From Myxococcales bacterium (lineage in GTDB: Bacteria > Myxococcota > Polyangia > HGW-17 > SLPX01): 24,625 nt of DNA. Under the pieces are notes generated by a model, which ran no database searches, was not told where the DNA came from, and was given only the letters and a program-made list of their open reading frames with translations. The position numbers and the translations under genes are program-made. The stretch spans positions 1 to 24,625 of the forward strand of contig SLPX01000279.1 of the NCBI GenBank assembly GCA_007131745.1. The letters are read 5' to 3'. Below are positions 1 to 7,818 of this stretch, piece after piece; the stretch's first letter is position 1, and each line of letters begins with the position of its first letter.

Positions 1-119
1 AGCCGGCGTTCGAAGCCCGCTGCCCGAAGGGCTGAAGGGATTCGACCGAGTCGCCGACGATGCTACCCGAAGGGTAAGCTTCAAACGGCGACGTCCGGCG
101 GTTTCGGAGCCTGCGAAAA
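1..119. other. GC-rich, hairpin-rich unassigned segment
   Basis: This stretch is visibly richer in GC than the rest of the window and contains nested inverted repeats. There are tight hairpins at 22-32 (GCCC-GAA-GGGC) and 64-76 (TACCC-GAA-GGGTA). The second is enclosed by a 7-base inverted repeat, GTCGCCG near 51-57 and CGGCGAC near 87-93. Two similar GC-rich strings (CCGGCGttcgaagcc near 3 and CCGGCGgtttcggagcc near 95) look like a degenerate direct repeat. Several reading frames are open through it on both strands, as expected from base composition, and none has a recognisable protein. It could be a structured RNA, a dispersed repeat or the end of a neighbouring element; I cannot decide which. 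Confidence 0.3.
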
Positions 120-176
120 CAACAAGGGGCTCGGCTGGTTTGTCCGCTGCTGTACAACCCAGGCTCGCCCCTGTTG
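116..176 (-). terminator. Long stem-loop after the kinase operon, possible terminator
   Basis: Read on the minus strand, downstream of the kinase stop at 228, CAACAGGGGC (176-167) pairs with GCCCC-T-TGTTG (130-120) with one bulged T. Inside it, CTGGGTTGT pairs with ACAAACCAG around a loop of about 10 bases. A short TTTT run follows the stem (119-116). Position and T run fit an intrinsic terminator for the five-gene minus operon. The stem is long and the T run short, so it may instead be part of the structured segment to its left. Confidence 0.35.
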
Positions 177-227
177 ATTGCGGATGATGAGCCAAGTCTG
201 GTTGTTTGCAGCCACGTTGGTTCAGGA

Positions 228-1586
228 CTACCAGACGCCTATTTCCTCACTACCTTTTCTTCGGTTTTCCGAAGGTGGCTCCAAGGGAAGATCGATGACA
301 AAAACCGCCCCTTTTCCCGGAGCGCTTTCCACGCCTAAACGCCCTCCGTGATGGCGGACAATTCCTTCACAGATGGCCAACCCCAACCCCGTGCCCTTGC
401 CGGTATCCTTTGTCGTAAAAAAGGGTTCAAAAAGCTTTGGAACCGCTTCAGCGTCGATCCCGGGACCATCATCCTTGATAATCAACCTCACTCCCGAACT
501 GGTTCTGCGGGCGCGGATGTATATCGTTCCCTCGCCTTCGACTGCTTCCACCGCATTGGTGAGAATGTTCATGAAGACCTGATTGATATGACCGATGTCG
601 CACACTATTTTGGGAATATCTTCGTACTCCCGCACCACTTCTATTCGGTTTTTTATCTTGGATCTTAAAAGATTCAGGGTGGACTCCAGCCCCTCTATAA
701 GATCCGCCTTTTTCATCTTCCTGGCGCCCGGGCGACTGAAGGTTTTTAAATCGTGTACAATTTCCGAAGTTCTCTCCGTACCGTGCCGGATGCTCTTCAT
801 GAGCTTCCCAATATCTCTTTTCAAATAGTCAAACTCTATCTCATCCTTGAATTCTGATATTCGTTTTCTGAGTGCTGGATCATCCGGCAAAACCTGATCG
901 TATAGATCCACCAACTTTACAAGATCTCTGTAATACTCCTCCAGAAAATCGATGTTCCCATAAACAAAATTTATTGGATTATTCAACTCATGCGCAATGC
1001 CGGCCACGAGGCGACCCAACGACATCATCTTTTCCTGGTGCACAAGTATGGCCTGAGCCTGTTTCAACTCCTTGTTGGCCATGCTCAGCTCCGCGGTCCT
1101 CTCGTTTACAATCTTTTCCAAATCCGCCTTGGCTCGTCTCTCTTTAGACAGTAGCATCCTGTATTTTGCCTGTACGCGTGCATCCGCGGTAACGTCCCTG
1201 TAAATTTCGACATAGACCCCCTGAACAATCTCCGTGCATGTGACAATGAGTTTCAGCTTTTCCCCATCAGCTCTAAAAGCCGTGATCTCATCCATTCTTA
1301 TGGGGCGTCCTGTCCTGCAGACCTCCTGCAATACGCAATTATCTTTGCAGATTTCCAGGGAAAAAAAGTCGAAACAACGGCAACCTTGTTCAATATCCTG
1401 CGCCATCGCCCTGTTTCTTTTTCCACAATACATCTGGTAAGGGGCATTGTAGTATAAGACTTTCCGGTCGGAAGACAATACAACAGCTGCATCGGACAAA
1501 CCGTCCAACACCTGGCGCACGGTATATGGAACCCGAGAATCATCGGGTATAACCGGGTAACTGGGTCTACGTCTCAATCTATTCAC
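228..1586 (-). CDS. PAS-domain sensor histidine kinase
   Basis: 452-residue soluble-looking histidine kinase with no membrane segment. Residues ~25-135 form a PAS sensor with a Cys cluster (C54, C69, C71, C80, C84, C90) that may bind a metal or Fe-S cluster. A coiled linker (~136-190) leads to the DHp helix with the phosphoacceptor H199 in GIAHELNNP. The HATPase domain shows the N box around N340/N344, the G1 box DDGPGID (372-378) and the G2 box GKGTGLGLAI (396-405), so it should be active. The start is GTG, and its first bases overlap the TGA stop of the upstream STAS gene (GTGA, 1583-1586), which implies translational coupling. It is the last gene of a five-gene operon. No response regulator with an output domain lies nearby, so the phosphate target is unknown. 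Confidence 0.93.
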   Translation of the reverse strand: MNRLRRRPSYPVIPDDSRVPYTVRQVLDGLSDAAVVLSSDRKVLYYNAPYQMYCGKRNRAMAQDIEQGCRCFDFFSLEICKDNCVLQEVCRTGRPIRMDEITAFRADGEKLKLIVTCTEIVQGVYVEIYRDVTADARVQAKYRMLLSKERRAKADLEKIVNERTAELSMANKELKQAQAILVHQEKMMSLGRLVAGIAHELNNPINFVYGNIDFLEEYYRDLVKLVDLYDQVLPDDPALRKRISEFKDEIEFDYLKRDIGKLMKSIRHGTERTSEIVHDLKTFSRPGARKMKKADLIEGLESTLNLLRSKIKNRIEVVREYEDIPKIVCDIGHINQVFMNILTNAVEAVEGEGTIYIRARRTSSGVRLIIKDDGPGIDAEAVPKLFEPFFTTKDTGKGTGLGLAICEGIVRHHGGRLGVESAPGKGAVFVIDLPLEPPSENRRKGSEEIGVW

Positions 1587-2089
1587 TGATGGAGAATAAA
1601 AGCGAAATACCGCTCCGGAATATCGTCAAAAATCAGCAGCTCACCGCAGTCACTACATGTAAACTCGGGAATCTGCTTGATGTCCTTTTGTTCAAAATGA
1701 GTGTCAACATTCAATAAAACGTCCACCTCTTCATCGCATTTCGTACACACATAAGGAGCAAAAAAAGTTTTTACCGCCGCCATTCCTTTGAAATTATAAA
1801 TCATGTTCAACTGATTGACAATTGTGGGACTACAGTGAACAAGAAAGGCGCTTTCAACCCTTGGAGGTTTTCGAATAAAATTCACCCATTCTCTCACTCC
1901 TGCGGAATTGATCCTCCTCACATCTCCAAGATCTATGGACACGACTCCCTCAAGCTCCTCTTCCAAAGATTTCAGATCCGCGTTTTCATCTATGTCGCCC
2001 ACCAATTTGACGTACAAAACCTGCGAACGTTCTTCCACTGTCCAAACCAAGGCTTTCGACGGCGTTTCAATATTGCGAAAGTCACTCAC
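1583..2089 (-). CDS. Soluble STAS-domain protein with C-terminal zinc ribbon
   Basis: 168-residue protein. Residues ~12-108 form an anti-sigma-antagonist-like STAS domain with the motif RINSAGVREWV (59-69). S62 is at the position of the phosphoserine of SpoIIAA/RsbV-type proteins. Residues ~110-168 form a four-Cys module: APYxCxxC (C115, C118), then CSDCGE (C145, C148), ending in a DDxxxxYF motif. The same two-part architecture occurs at 8307-9236 and twice in 19663-21882. The start is GTG; an in-frame TGA four codons upstream rules out an earlier start, and the Shine-Dalgarno match is weak. A 17-codon ORF (2139-2086) overlaps this start as GTGA. By family logic it would be switched by Ser phosphorylation; the partner is not proven. 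Confidence 0.85.
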   Translation of the reverse strand: MSDFRNIETPSKALVWTVEERSQVLYVKLVGDIDENADLKSLEEELEGVVSIDLGDVRRINSAGVREWVNFIRKPPRVESAFLVHCSPTIVNQLNMIYNFKGMAAVKTFFAPYVCTKCDEEVDVLLNVDTHFEQKDIKQIPEFTCSDCGELLIFDDIPERYFAFILHQ

Positions 2090-2190
2090 TGTGAATCTTC
2101 AACCTTCATACAGCCTTTTTCGGCCGTTTCATTTGTCATCTATTTGGAACAAGACTCTTAAGCACGAAAACCAAAAAAACACAATCGCTT

Positions 2191-3090
2191 CTATCTGGGT
2201 CTCCAAAAATATTTCCTCACATCCGGAAGAACGAAATCCGATTCCAGGTCCAGATCCACGATTCCCCTGCCCGAAAACCTGACCACGCGTGGACGAGCCA
2301 CGGCCATGCTATACCTTTTCCTGCCGAAAGCACACGAATACCCTGCGGGATCCCCCCATCCCCCGACTCCGGTGGCTCCATATCCTCTGACCGCAGCTCT
2401 TATCTTAGAAACAAGACCTGACGGCAGATCCTTCCTGACTAGAACAAAAGCAGCGTTGGGCACCGAGCCGGCTGCATACACCTGAGCCAAACCAGCTCCC
2501 ATGACCCTTGGGGCAAAGACGGCATCGGCCGAACCTCCACGCACGGCTGCAATGGCCGACACAAGATCCGGCGCCTGCCTGACCGATCCGAAGAATTTCC
2601 TGACAGCTATCTGCCCCGCCAACAAACCTTCCGCGAGGGATGCTTCAGCCCCTCCTGACTCGGCCATGATCAGCCTTTGACCTTTCAACCCCATGACTCC
2701 GCCTGTGGCCGAACGAGCAAAAAGTCCCCAAGACGCTCTCGAGCCGCCACCAAGTCGTCCTGTCAGCAAAACCCTGAACCGTCCCCCCTGCCGACACATG
2801 TAAACCGGATCCACCACGGCAAAATCCACTTTTGCGACACCGCCTGAAAATGCGCCGGCTGATCCGAAAGCACGAGCTCTCGTAGGAATCTTGGTAATAT
2901 TCTCCAAGTGACGCGCAAGGCGGTTGATATAGCCCCAGCGCTCTCCGCTGCCACCAAATTGGCAATTCGGACAATAAATCCCCAAAGTCAAAGACTTGGG
3001 AGCGTCCTCATCGCTGTCAGCCCATCCGTGGACAGGAAACAACAACAAAGCCGCCATGATTGCTCCGGCGACCGGAGTCACATTTTTCAT
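2191..3090 (-). CDS. PhnD-like periplasmic substrate-binding protein
   Basis: 299-residue exported protein. Residues 1-24 are a signal peptide (positive start, hydrophobic run AIMAALLLF, cleavage probably after GWA). The mature part follows the phosphate/phosphonate-binding (PhnD, type 2 periplasmic binding) pattern: an N-terminal strand LTLGIY, a region FAVVDPVYM (90-98), and SADAVFAPR (187-195) where PhnD-like proteins count repeat ligand sites. Cysteines at C40/C43 and C99 could form a disulphide. AGGAGG sits 8 bases before the ATG. No ABC permease or ATPase gene is nearby, so a sensory or scavenging role coupled to the signalling genes is more likely than transport; that is inference. The ligand cannot be read from the sequence. 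Confidence 0.75.
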   Translation of the reverse strand: MKNVTPVAGAIMAALLLFPVHGWADSDEDAPKSLTLGIYCPNCQFGGSGERWGYINRLARHLENITKIPTRARAFGSAGAFSGGVAKVDFAVVDPVYMCRQGGRFRVLLTGRLGGGSRASWGLFARSATGGVMGLKGQRLIMAESGGAEASLAEGLLAGQIAVRKFFGSVRQAPDLVSAIAAVRGGSADAVFAPRVMGAGLAQVYAAGSVPNAAFVLVRKDLPSGLVSKIRAAVRGYGATGVGGWGDPAGYSCAFGRKRYSMAVARPRVVRFSGRGIVDLDLESDFVLPDVRKYFWRPR

Positions 3091-3109
3091 GGCTTAAACC
3101 TCCTGGCTT

Positions 3110-3166
3110 GAGCCTTTTGCACAATCCCTCCCGGCCTACAAGTCCATCAAAATTCTGCAAAGGCTC
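3110..3166 (-). other. Intercistronic inverted repeat upstream of PhnD-like gene
   Basis: On the minus strand GAGCCTTTGCA (3166-3156) is complementary to TGCAAAAGGCTC (3121-3110), an 11-base stem with one bulged A and a 34-base loop. It lies between the TPR gene stop and the AGGAGG of the next gene, with no T run after it. It could stabilise or modulate translation of the downstream part of the operon. Confidence 0.4.
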
Positions 3167-3178
3167 CGATTCAATCTC

Positions 3179-5632
3179 CTATTCGAAACCAAACAACCTT
3201 CTCTTGACCTCTATCCGGCCCTTGATCTCCTTGCCCCCACCTCCTCTCGCCAAACACTTCTGGTAATAATCATAGGCCATCTTGGGTTGCCCGTCATTGT
3301 CGTAGTGCACCCCCAAATTGCACAAGGCTTCAGCCGGCATTCCGCCGCCTCTCCATGTTTTCAAAGCACCCCCTCGATTACCCGCCATGTATGAAGCCAG
3401 TGCACGGTTGTGCTGGGCCTCGGGAGAAGTCCCGTATCTTGCTGCAGTATTAAAGATTCCCACAGCCTCCGAACCCTTGCCCGCGCGTACCAGGGCGGCC
3501 GCCTGGTTTTCATAGCACGAGCGAATAATCTCACGGATCCTGTTCCTGAGATCACCTTTCGCTTTCTTTTCAAGATTTCTCATGGCGGTCAAAGCCGTTC
3601 CGTACGCCCCCTGACGATATGCAGCATATGCCTCGAAAAAACCTATGCCCAGACGATCATACGGAGGCTGCAAAACCTTTTCAAGCTCCCCGCTTTCCCC
3701 CAATCTCTTAAAAGCCTCGTTGGCCGCTCTCCAGTCCTCAATGTCAAGATAAGCCATGGCCAACAAGAACCTTACAAGCTGGGGCTTGGCTCCGGTCATA
3801 TCCTTGGAGTTGGCCCGAGCCAACTCGAGATCCTTGACTGCAGCGCGCCCCTTATCTTCAGAAAGAAGGTTGTGCCCCCTTTGCAACAAAGATCCGACAA
3901 GATTCTCGCGGGCCATCCGGTTTAACTCCTTCGCTCCCATGGAATTGGCCACCGCATCGCGGAACAAGTTCACCGCTTGGTTCTCCCGTCCGGTTCGGGC
4001 CAGGACTATGCCCAATTCCATCTGCACTTCCGCCATGAGCCTGCCGGCAAGCCGTGTCGCTGCCTGCCGCGCCTGCAAATAATGCCTCCGCGCTTCTTCA
4101 TAGCGTTTAGTTTCAAGATAAGCCCTGCCTAAAAGCCGATTGACGGTGAAATTCGTAGGCACCCTCTTCAATGCTATTCTGAGATATCGAATTGCATCCG
4201 AATGTTGTTTTCGAATAAGCGCAACAAGTCCTAAATTCCGGTTTGTAACCAAGTGCCTGGGATCGAGTTCTTTCGCTTCCATTAAAAGCTTCCATGCTTC
4301 CCCGGTCCGCCCTGCGTCCATACTCTCGCCTGCGAGCGCATTCAACCCGTTGATCAAACCCCTCCGCGCGCCTCTGTCCTCGCCCTCGGAGTACTTCATC
4401 GCGTTCTTGTGACTTTCCACGGATGCAGAATAATCCCGTTTCATCGCATAGGCATGTCCCAGCAAACGGTGACCCGCCACATTGTCTGATGCAAATGACA
4501 ATAGGCTCTTCAGTTCACGTATTGCTTCATCGGGCTGCTTGAGTCTCAAAAAGCAACCAGCCAACCCTGCCAACACATCGGGATCACGCGCTGCCTTACG
4601 CTTTGCATTCTGAAAAATCCGGAGAGCCCGCTTGTATTGCTTGCCTCGCATCAGAGCTTCTCCAAAACGAACCGCGGCCACCGCTGACGAAGGATCCAGT
4701 GCAACGGCTGTTTCAAATGCCTTGAGCGCTGCGCCATGATTTCTTTGAGAAAGATAAACATCTCCTCTCACGATATGAGCTTCCACGTCCTTGGGCCGCA
4801 ACTTGAGATATCTATTGATTGCCTGCAATGCAGCGGCATTTCTGTTCATTTTCTGCAAACAAGTCGCTTCGAGTTTTATCAAAACCGGGCGCTTGGCTTG
4901 AAGCTTTCTTGTCTCCTGGAAAATCTTCAATGCAGCCGGACAATAACCTCGATAAACGTAAACCTCTGCCAACCCCAACTTGGCAGGAACATAATCAGGC
5001 TTCAATTTCAATGAGGCTTGAAAACGGCTCTGCGCGGCCGGATACCTCTTCAACTGAATGTAGGCCACTCCAAGCAACCTGTGGATCACAAAATCTTGGC
5101 TCGCAGCTTCTTCGGTGCGGTATTTCAGAAAATTCCAAAACGCCGTTGCAGCATTGAACCATTCACCCCTCCGCATGTAATGCGCTCCCAGCTCAAGCTG
5201 GGCCAAGAACAATTCTTCGTCTTGTTGAACAGCGTTTTGGAGAAGCTTGATGCCTTCCTTTCGTTTCTTTTGTCTCAACAAATGCAAACCCAGCCAGGAC
5301 GTAAGTGCGGCATTCCCCGGATTCGCAGTCAAACCCCTGCGCAATAAGGCCACCGCCCTGTCGTGCCGGCCCAGATCGTAATAAATGGCCGCAAGCTTTT
5401 CAATCGGTTCCACAAGCGATGCATCGTACCCCACTGCTCTAAGGTAATACTTCTCGGCCTCATCGTATCTCTTTTGTGCATAGACTTTGTCACCTGCTCG
5501 AATCGCCTCTTGAGCCGCCATTTCGCTGCTTGTCCGCCCCTGCGCCCGGCCCGTTCGTGGGAAAGCAGCAATACAAAAAACAAACAAAAAACCCCAACAA
5601 CCTGTCCTGGCAACCTTTCCCGAATACATCAT
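3179..5632 (-). CDS. Secreted TPR-repeat protein
   Basis: About 817 residues. An N-terminal signal-like segment (hydrophobic GFLFVFCIAAF, then GRAQG) indicates export to the periplasm or outer membrane. The rest is nearly all tetratricopeptide repeats with the usual pattern (for example RYDEAEKYYLRAV, RHDRAVALLRRGL, NPGNAALTSWLGLHLL), a protein-interaction scaffold with no catalytic motif. The frame is open upstream to a TTG at 5650, but GAGGTGG at 5641-5635 lies just before ATGATG at 5632/5629, so I start at the first ATG; the second is equally possible. It is the second gene of the phosphatase-to-kinase operon. The envelope location matches the PhnD-like neighbour and suggests an envelope complex. 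The partners are unknown. Confidence 0.85.
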   Translation of the reverse strand: MMYSGKVARTGCWGFLFVFCIAAFPRTGRAQGRTSSEMAAQEAIRAGDKVYAQKRYDEAEKYYLRAVGYDASLVEPIEKLAAIYYDLGRHDRAVALLRRGLTANPGNAALTSWLGLHLLRQKKRKEGIKLLQNAVQQDEELFLAQLELGAHYMRRGEWFNAATAFWNFLKYRTEEAASQDFVIHRLLGVAYIQLKRYPAAQSRFQASLKLKPDYVPAKLGLAEVYVYRGYCPAALKIFQETRKLQAKRPVLIKLEATCLQKMNRNAAALQAINRYLKLRPKDVEAHIVRGDVYLSQRNHGAALKAFETAVALDPSSAVAAVRFGEALMRGKQYKRALRIFQNAKRKAARDPDVLAGLAGCFLRLKQPDEAIRELKSLLSFASDNVAGHRLLGHAYAMKRDYSASVESHKNAMKYSEGEDRGARRGLINGLNALAGESMDAGRTGEAWKLLMEAKELDPRHLVTNRNLGLVALIRKQHSDAIRYLRIALKRVPTNFTVNRLLGRAYLETKRYEEARRHYLQARQAATRLAGRLMAEVQMELGIVLARTGRENQAVNLFRDAVANSMGAKELNRMARENLVGSLLQRGHNLLSEDKGRAAVKDLELARANSKDMTGAKPQLVRFLLAMAYLDIEDWRAANEAFKRLGESGELEKVLQPPYDRLGIGFFEAYAAYRQGAYGTALTAMRNLEKKAKGDLRNRIREIIRSCYENQAAALVRAGKGSEAVGIFNTAARYGTSPEAQHNRALASYMAGNRGGALKTWRGGGMPAEALCNLGVHYDNDGQPKMAYDYYQKCLARGGGGKEIKGRIEVKRRLFGFE

Positions 5633-5634
5633 AG

Positions 5635-5641
5635 CCACCTC
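5635..5641 (-). promoter_or_regulatory. Ribosome binding site fixing the TPR start
   Basis: GAGGTGG on the minus strand, immediately before tandem ATG codons at 5632 and 5629. It rules out the TTG start at 5650, which lies upstream of it. Confidence 0.6.
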
Positions 5642-5708
5642 GTCGTTCAAATGTTTCCAAACCGCACGCTCTCCCCGTATTCTCCCGGGTTACGTTTTCT
5701 CGATTAAT

Positions 5709-7499
5709 TCATGCAGTTTTTCCAGAGTCGCCACCATCCTCATTCTCGGCAGACTGATCACTCTCTGCCCCCTCCCGCTCAACAATCTCATCCGTTTCCT
5801 CTTCTTTCCGCTGTTCATCGGTGCTCTTCTTCGTTTCGATCTTCGGACGTTCTTCTCCCGGCGCATAAATTCGGCCGAAAACCAATGTAATGTCGTCTTT
5901 TTGAGGCACATCCCCATAGAATTCAAATGCCGAATCGACCACGTTCTTCCTGATCTCCTCTACGTTCTTGTCTTTTGCCCGCCGGACCGACTGCCGAAAA
6001 CGCTTGTCTCCGTATTCTTCTCCTACTGCATTCTCGCACTCCACGATCCCGTCCGTATACCACACCAGGATATCGCCCGGCTGAATCTTGTCGGTTTTCG
6101 ATTCGTAGGTCGAATCATCAAGATCTCCAAGCCTGTTGCCCCTGGTCATCATTACGCTGAACTTACCCCTTCCGTCGACCTCTCTGTAAATATAAGGAAA
6201 ATTATGACCTGCATTAGCGTATGTCACGGTCATGTTTTTCGTATCCACAATAGTGGCAAAGCAAGTCATGACGAATTGTCTCTTAGCGCTTTCAAATATC
6301 GCCTTGTTCAGTATTTCCAGAAGGTATTCAACTGTAAGATCCTCTTCGGTCACGGAACGAAGAGTATCCACAGCGCTTTTGGCGGAAGCGGTAATCATGG
6401 CGGACGGCACTCCGTGCCCGGTTACATCGCCGATAATGACAAGGATCTTACCTTCGCTCATGTCATGGTATGTCCACCAGTCCCCGCCGCATTCTGTCGC
6501 CGGCTTGAAATACCCTGAGAATTGAAAACAATCCCTGTCCACCACATCATCCCCCGGGACAAGTGCCTGTTGAATGTCACGGGCCACATCCAGTTCCTTG
6601 GTCATAGTGGCCTTGGCCGCTGTCTCATGCAACAAAATGACAATCTGGTCGGTCATGAAATTAAAATTATCCGCAAGCATTCCCAACTCACCACCGGATT
6701 TCAGGCGAACCCTGCTCTCTAGGTCCCCCTGTGCTATCCTGTTGGCGCTCAATGCAAGAGTCTTCACCGGACGGGATATTCCAAGACCCTGAACTATGGC
6801 AAGCAGGGCGCCGACAAGTATGAAGAGACCCCCGACCATGGCCGTCCATTCAAAAGCATTCCTGGATGCCTTCCTTCGTTCTGTAGTCAACTCGGCGATC
6901 TGATCCTCAAGCTGTTGCAAGGAATAGACCATCACAACGCTGCCCATGTAAACACCTTGTTCCAACAGCCTCTGGGCGATGACCATCACCCTCTGACCGT
7001 GAAGTTCTTCTATTTCACCTTCAATGGCCTTGGGTTTCAAATCCGAGCTTTCCAACTCCTCGGCGGAAGGCAAAAAATCCTTTCCAACTATCCTCTCCCT
7101 TACGGGGTCTTCCAGAAAATCCGGTGCAAGCGTTTCTGCAAGTCTTTCATTTTCTCTCTCGTCACCGGACGCCACGAATCGCCCGGCATCATTCGCTATC
7201 CACAGATGCAAAATTCTGGGATCCCTTTCCTGGATCGCGACAATGAACCTCCTGATATCCGCCCATCTCTCTTCCTGCATCGCTGTTTTCGAAGGTTCCG
7301 CAAATGCAATAATCTGTGCAGCACCGGCTTCTCTTATGCTTCTTTCATATGACGATGTCTCCCTCTTTACGGACTCATCGTAAGCCCTTTCTATACTCAT
7401 AAAATTCAAAATGCCGAACAAGGATATAATGACGACTATCAAGGCCAAGGTGGTGGATATCATCTTTGCGCTTATGGAAACACCGCGTTTTTTCGCCAT
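5709..7499 (-). CDS. Membrane SpoIIE/RsbU-type serine phosphatase with HAMP domain
   Basis: 596-residue PP2C-family phosphatase. TM1 is at ~14-34. An extracytoplasmic sensor region (~35-215) follows, containing a Cache-like stretch around HLWIANDAGRFVASGD. TM2 is at ~218-238 and HAMP at ~239-292. The SpoIIE phosphatase domain spans ~300-545 with metal ligands visible in CGGDWW (D340), GDVTGHG (D358), YTDGIVE (D483) and QKDDITLV (D535/D536). An acidic, Lys/Glu-rich tail (~550-596) is probably disordered. Proteins of this class dephosphorylate phosphoserine on STAS anti-anti-sigma proteins, which fits the STAS genes in the window; it is the only phosphatase here. It is the first gene of the minus operon and is divergent from the PAS gene. 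A weak AGAGG lies about 11 bases before the ATG. Confidence 0.93.
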   Translation of the reverse strand: MAKKRGVSISAKMISTTLALIVVIISLFGILNFMSIERAYDESVKRETSSYERSIREAGAAQIIAFAEPSKTAMQEERWADIRRFIVAIQERDPRILHLWIANDAGRFVASGDERENERLAETLAPDFLEDPVRERIVGKDFLPSAEELESSDLKPKAIEGEIEELHGQRVMVIAQRLLEQGVYMGSVVMVYSLQQLEDQIAELTTERRKASRNAFEWTAMVGGLFILVGALLAIVQGLGISRPVKTLALSANRIAQGDLESRVRLKSGGELGMLADNFNFMTDQIVILLHETAAKATMTKELDVARDIQQALVPGDDVVDRDCFQFSGYFKPATECGGDWWTYHDMSEGKILVIIGDVTGHGVPSAMITASAKSAVDTLRSVTEEDLTVEYLLEILNKAIFESAKRQFVMTCFATIVDTKNMTVTYANAGHNFPYIYREVDGRGKFSVMMTRGNRLGDLDDSTYESKTDKIQPGDILVWYTDGIVECENAVGEEYGDKRFRQSVRRAKDKNVEEIRKNVVDSAFEFYGDVPQKDDITLVFGRIYAPGEERPKIETKKSTDEQRKEEETDEIVEREGAESDQSAENEDGGDSGKTA

Positions 7500-7595
7500 T
7501 TGCTTAAACTACCTCTCGTTTGATGAAGCCGATCAGGTTCTCTCTAAAAAATCTTTTCAAAGCCACACATTATGAACGCCAACCCCCTTTGAAGA

Positions 7596-7624
7596 ATGTT
7601 ATGTTTCTTCCGCCTCCTCGTCAA
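7596..7624 (-). promoter_or_regulatory. Candidate promoter of the phosphatase-kinase operon
   Basis: On the minus strand TTGACG (7624-7619) is followed after 17 bases by TAACAT (7601-7596), a 5/6 and 4/6 match to the sigma-70 boxes. Transcription would begin near 7589 and leave a leader of about 90 bases. A CATAAT closer to the gene has no good -35 partner. Confidence 0.4.
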
Positions 7625-7700
7625 CCCACTATAAGAGACTGCAAAAACAACTTCGAAATTCGTGCATTAGAAAAACCAACCGCCTTATGTTAATATGGTT

Positions 7701-7729
7701 TTGACTTTTGGCTGAAAGAACAATACTAA
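7701..7729 (+). promoter_or_regulatory. Candidate promoter of the PAS gene
   Basis: TTGACT (7701-7706), 17-base spacer, TACTAA (7724-7729). The -35 is a 5/6 match and the -10 only 3/6. Transcription would start near 7736 and run through the palindrome at 7770-7785. Confidence 0.35.
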
Positions 7730-7769
7730 ATAGCGATTAACCTATTGCCTTGCAAACAATCGGAGTATT

Positions 7770-7785
7770 CACAATCGTAATTGTG
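7770..7785. promoter_or_regulatory. Palindrome, possible operator
   Basis: CACAAT-CGTA-ATTGTG, a perfect 6+6 inverted repeat about 35 bases before the PAS start codon and downstream of its candidate promoter. It could be an operator or a small leader hairpin. I saw no second copy in the other intergenic regions. Confidence 0.3.
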
Positions 7786-7818
7786 GATTGAAGCTTTTCC
7801 AAGCTCAGTGGAGACACC

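Larger units (their letters stand above)
7500..7818. other. Divergent intergenic region with promoters
   Basis: 319 bases between the phosphatase gene (minus) and the PAS gene (plus). I see one candidate promoter for each side and a palindrome at 7770-7785, listed separately. No ORF or RNA gene is convincing here. Confidence 0.6.

Noticed and set aside
5901..6518. 205-codon plus-strand ORF opposite the phosphatase
   Set aside because: Antisense shadow of a well-supported SpoIIE-type gene with intact motifs; its translation is not protein-like.
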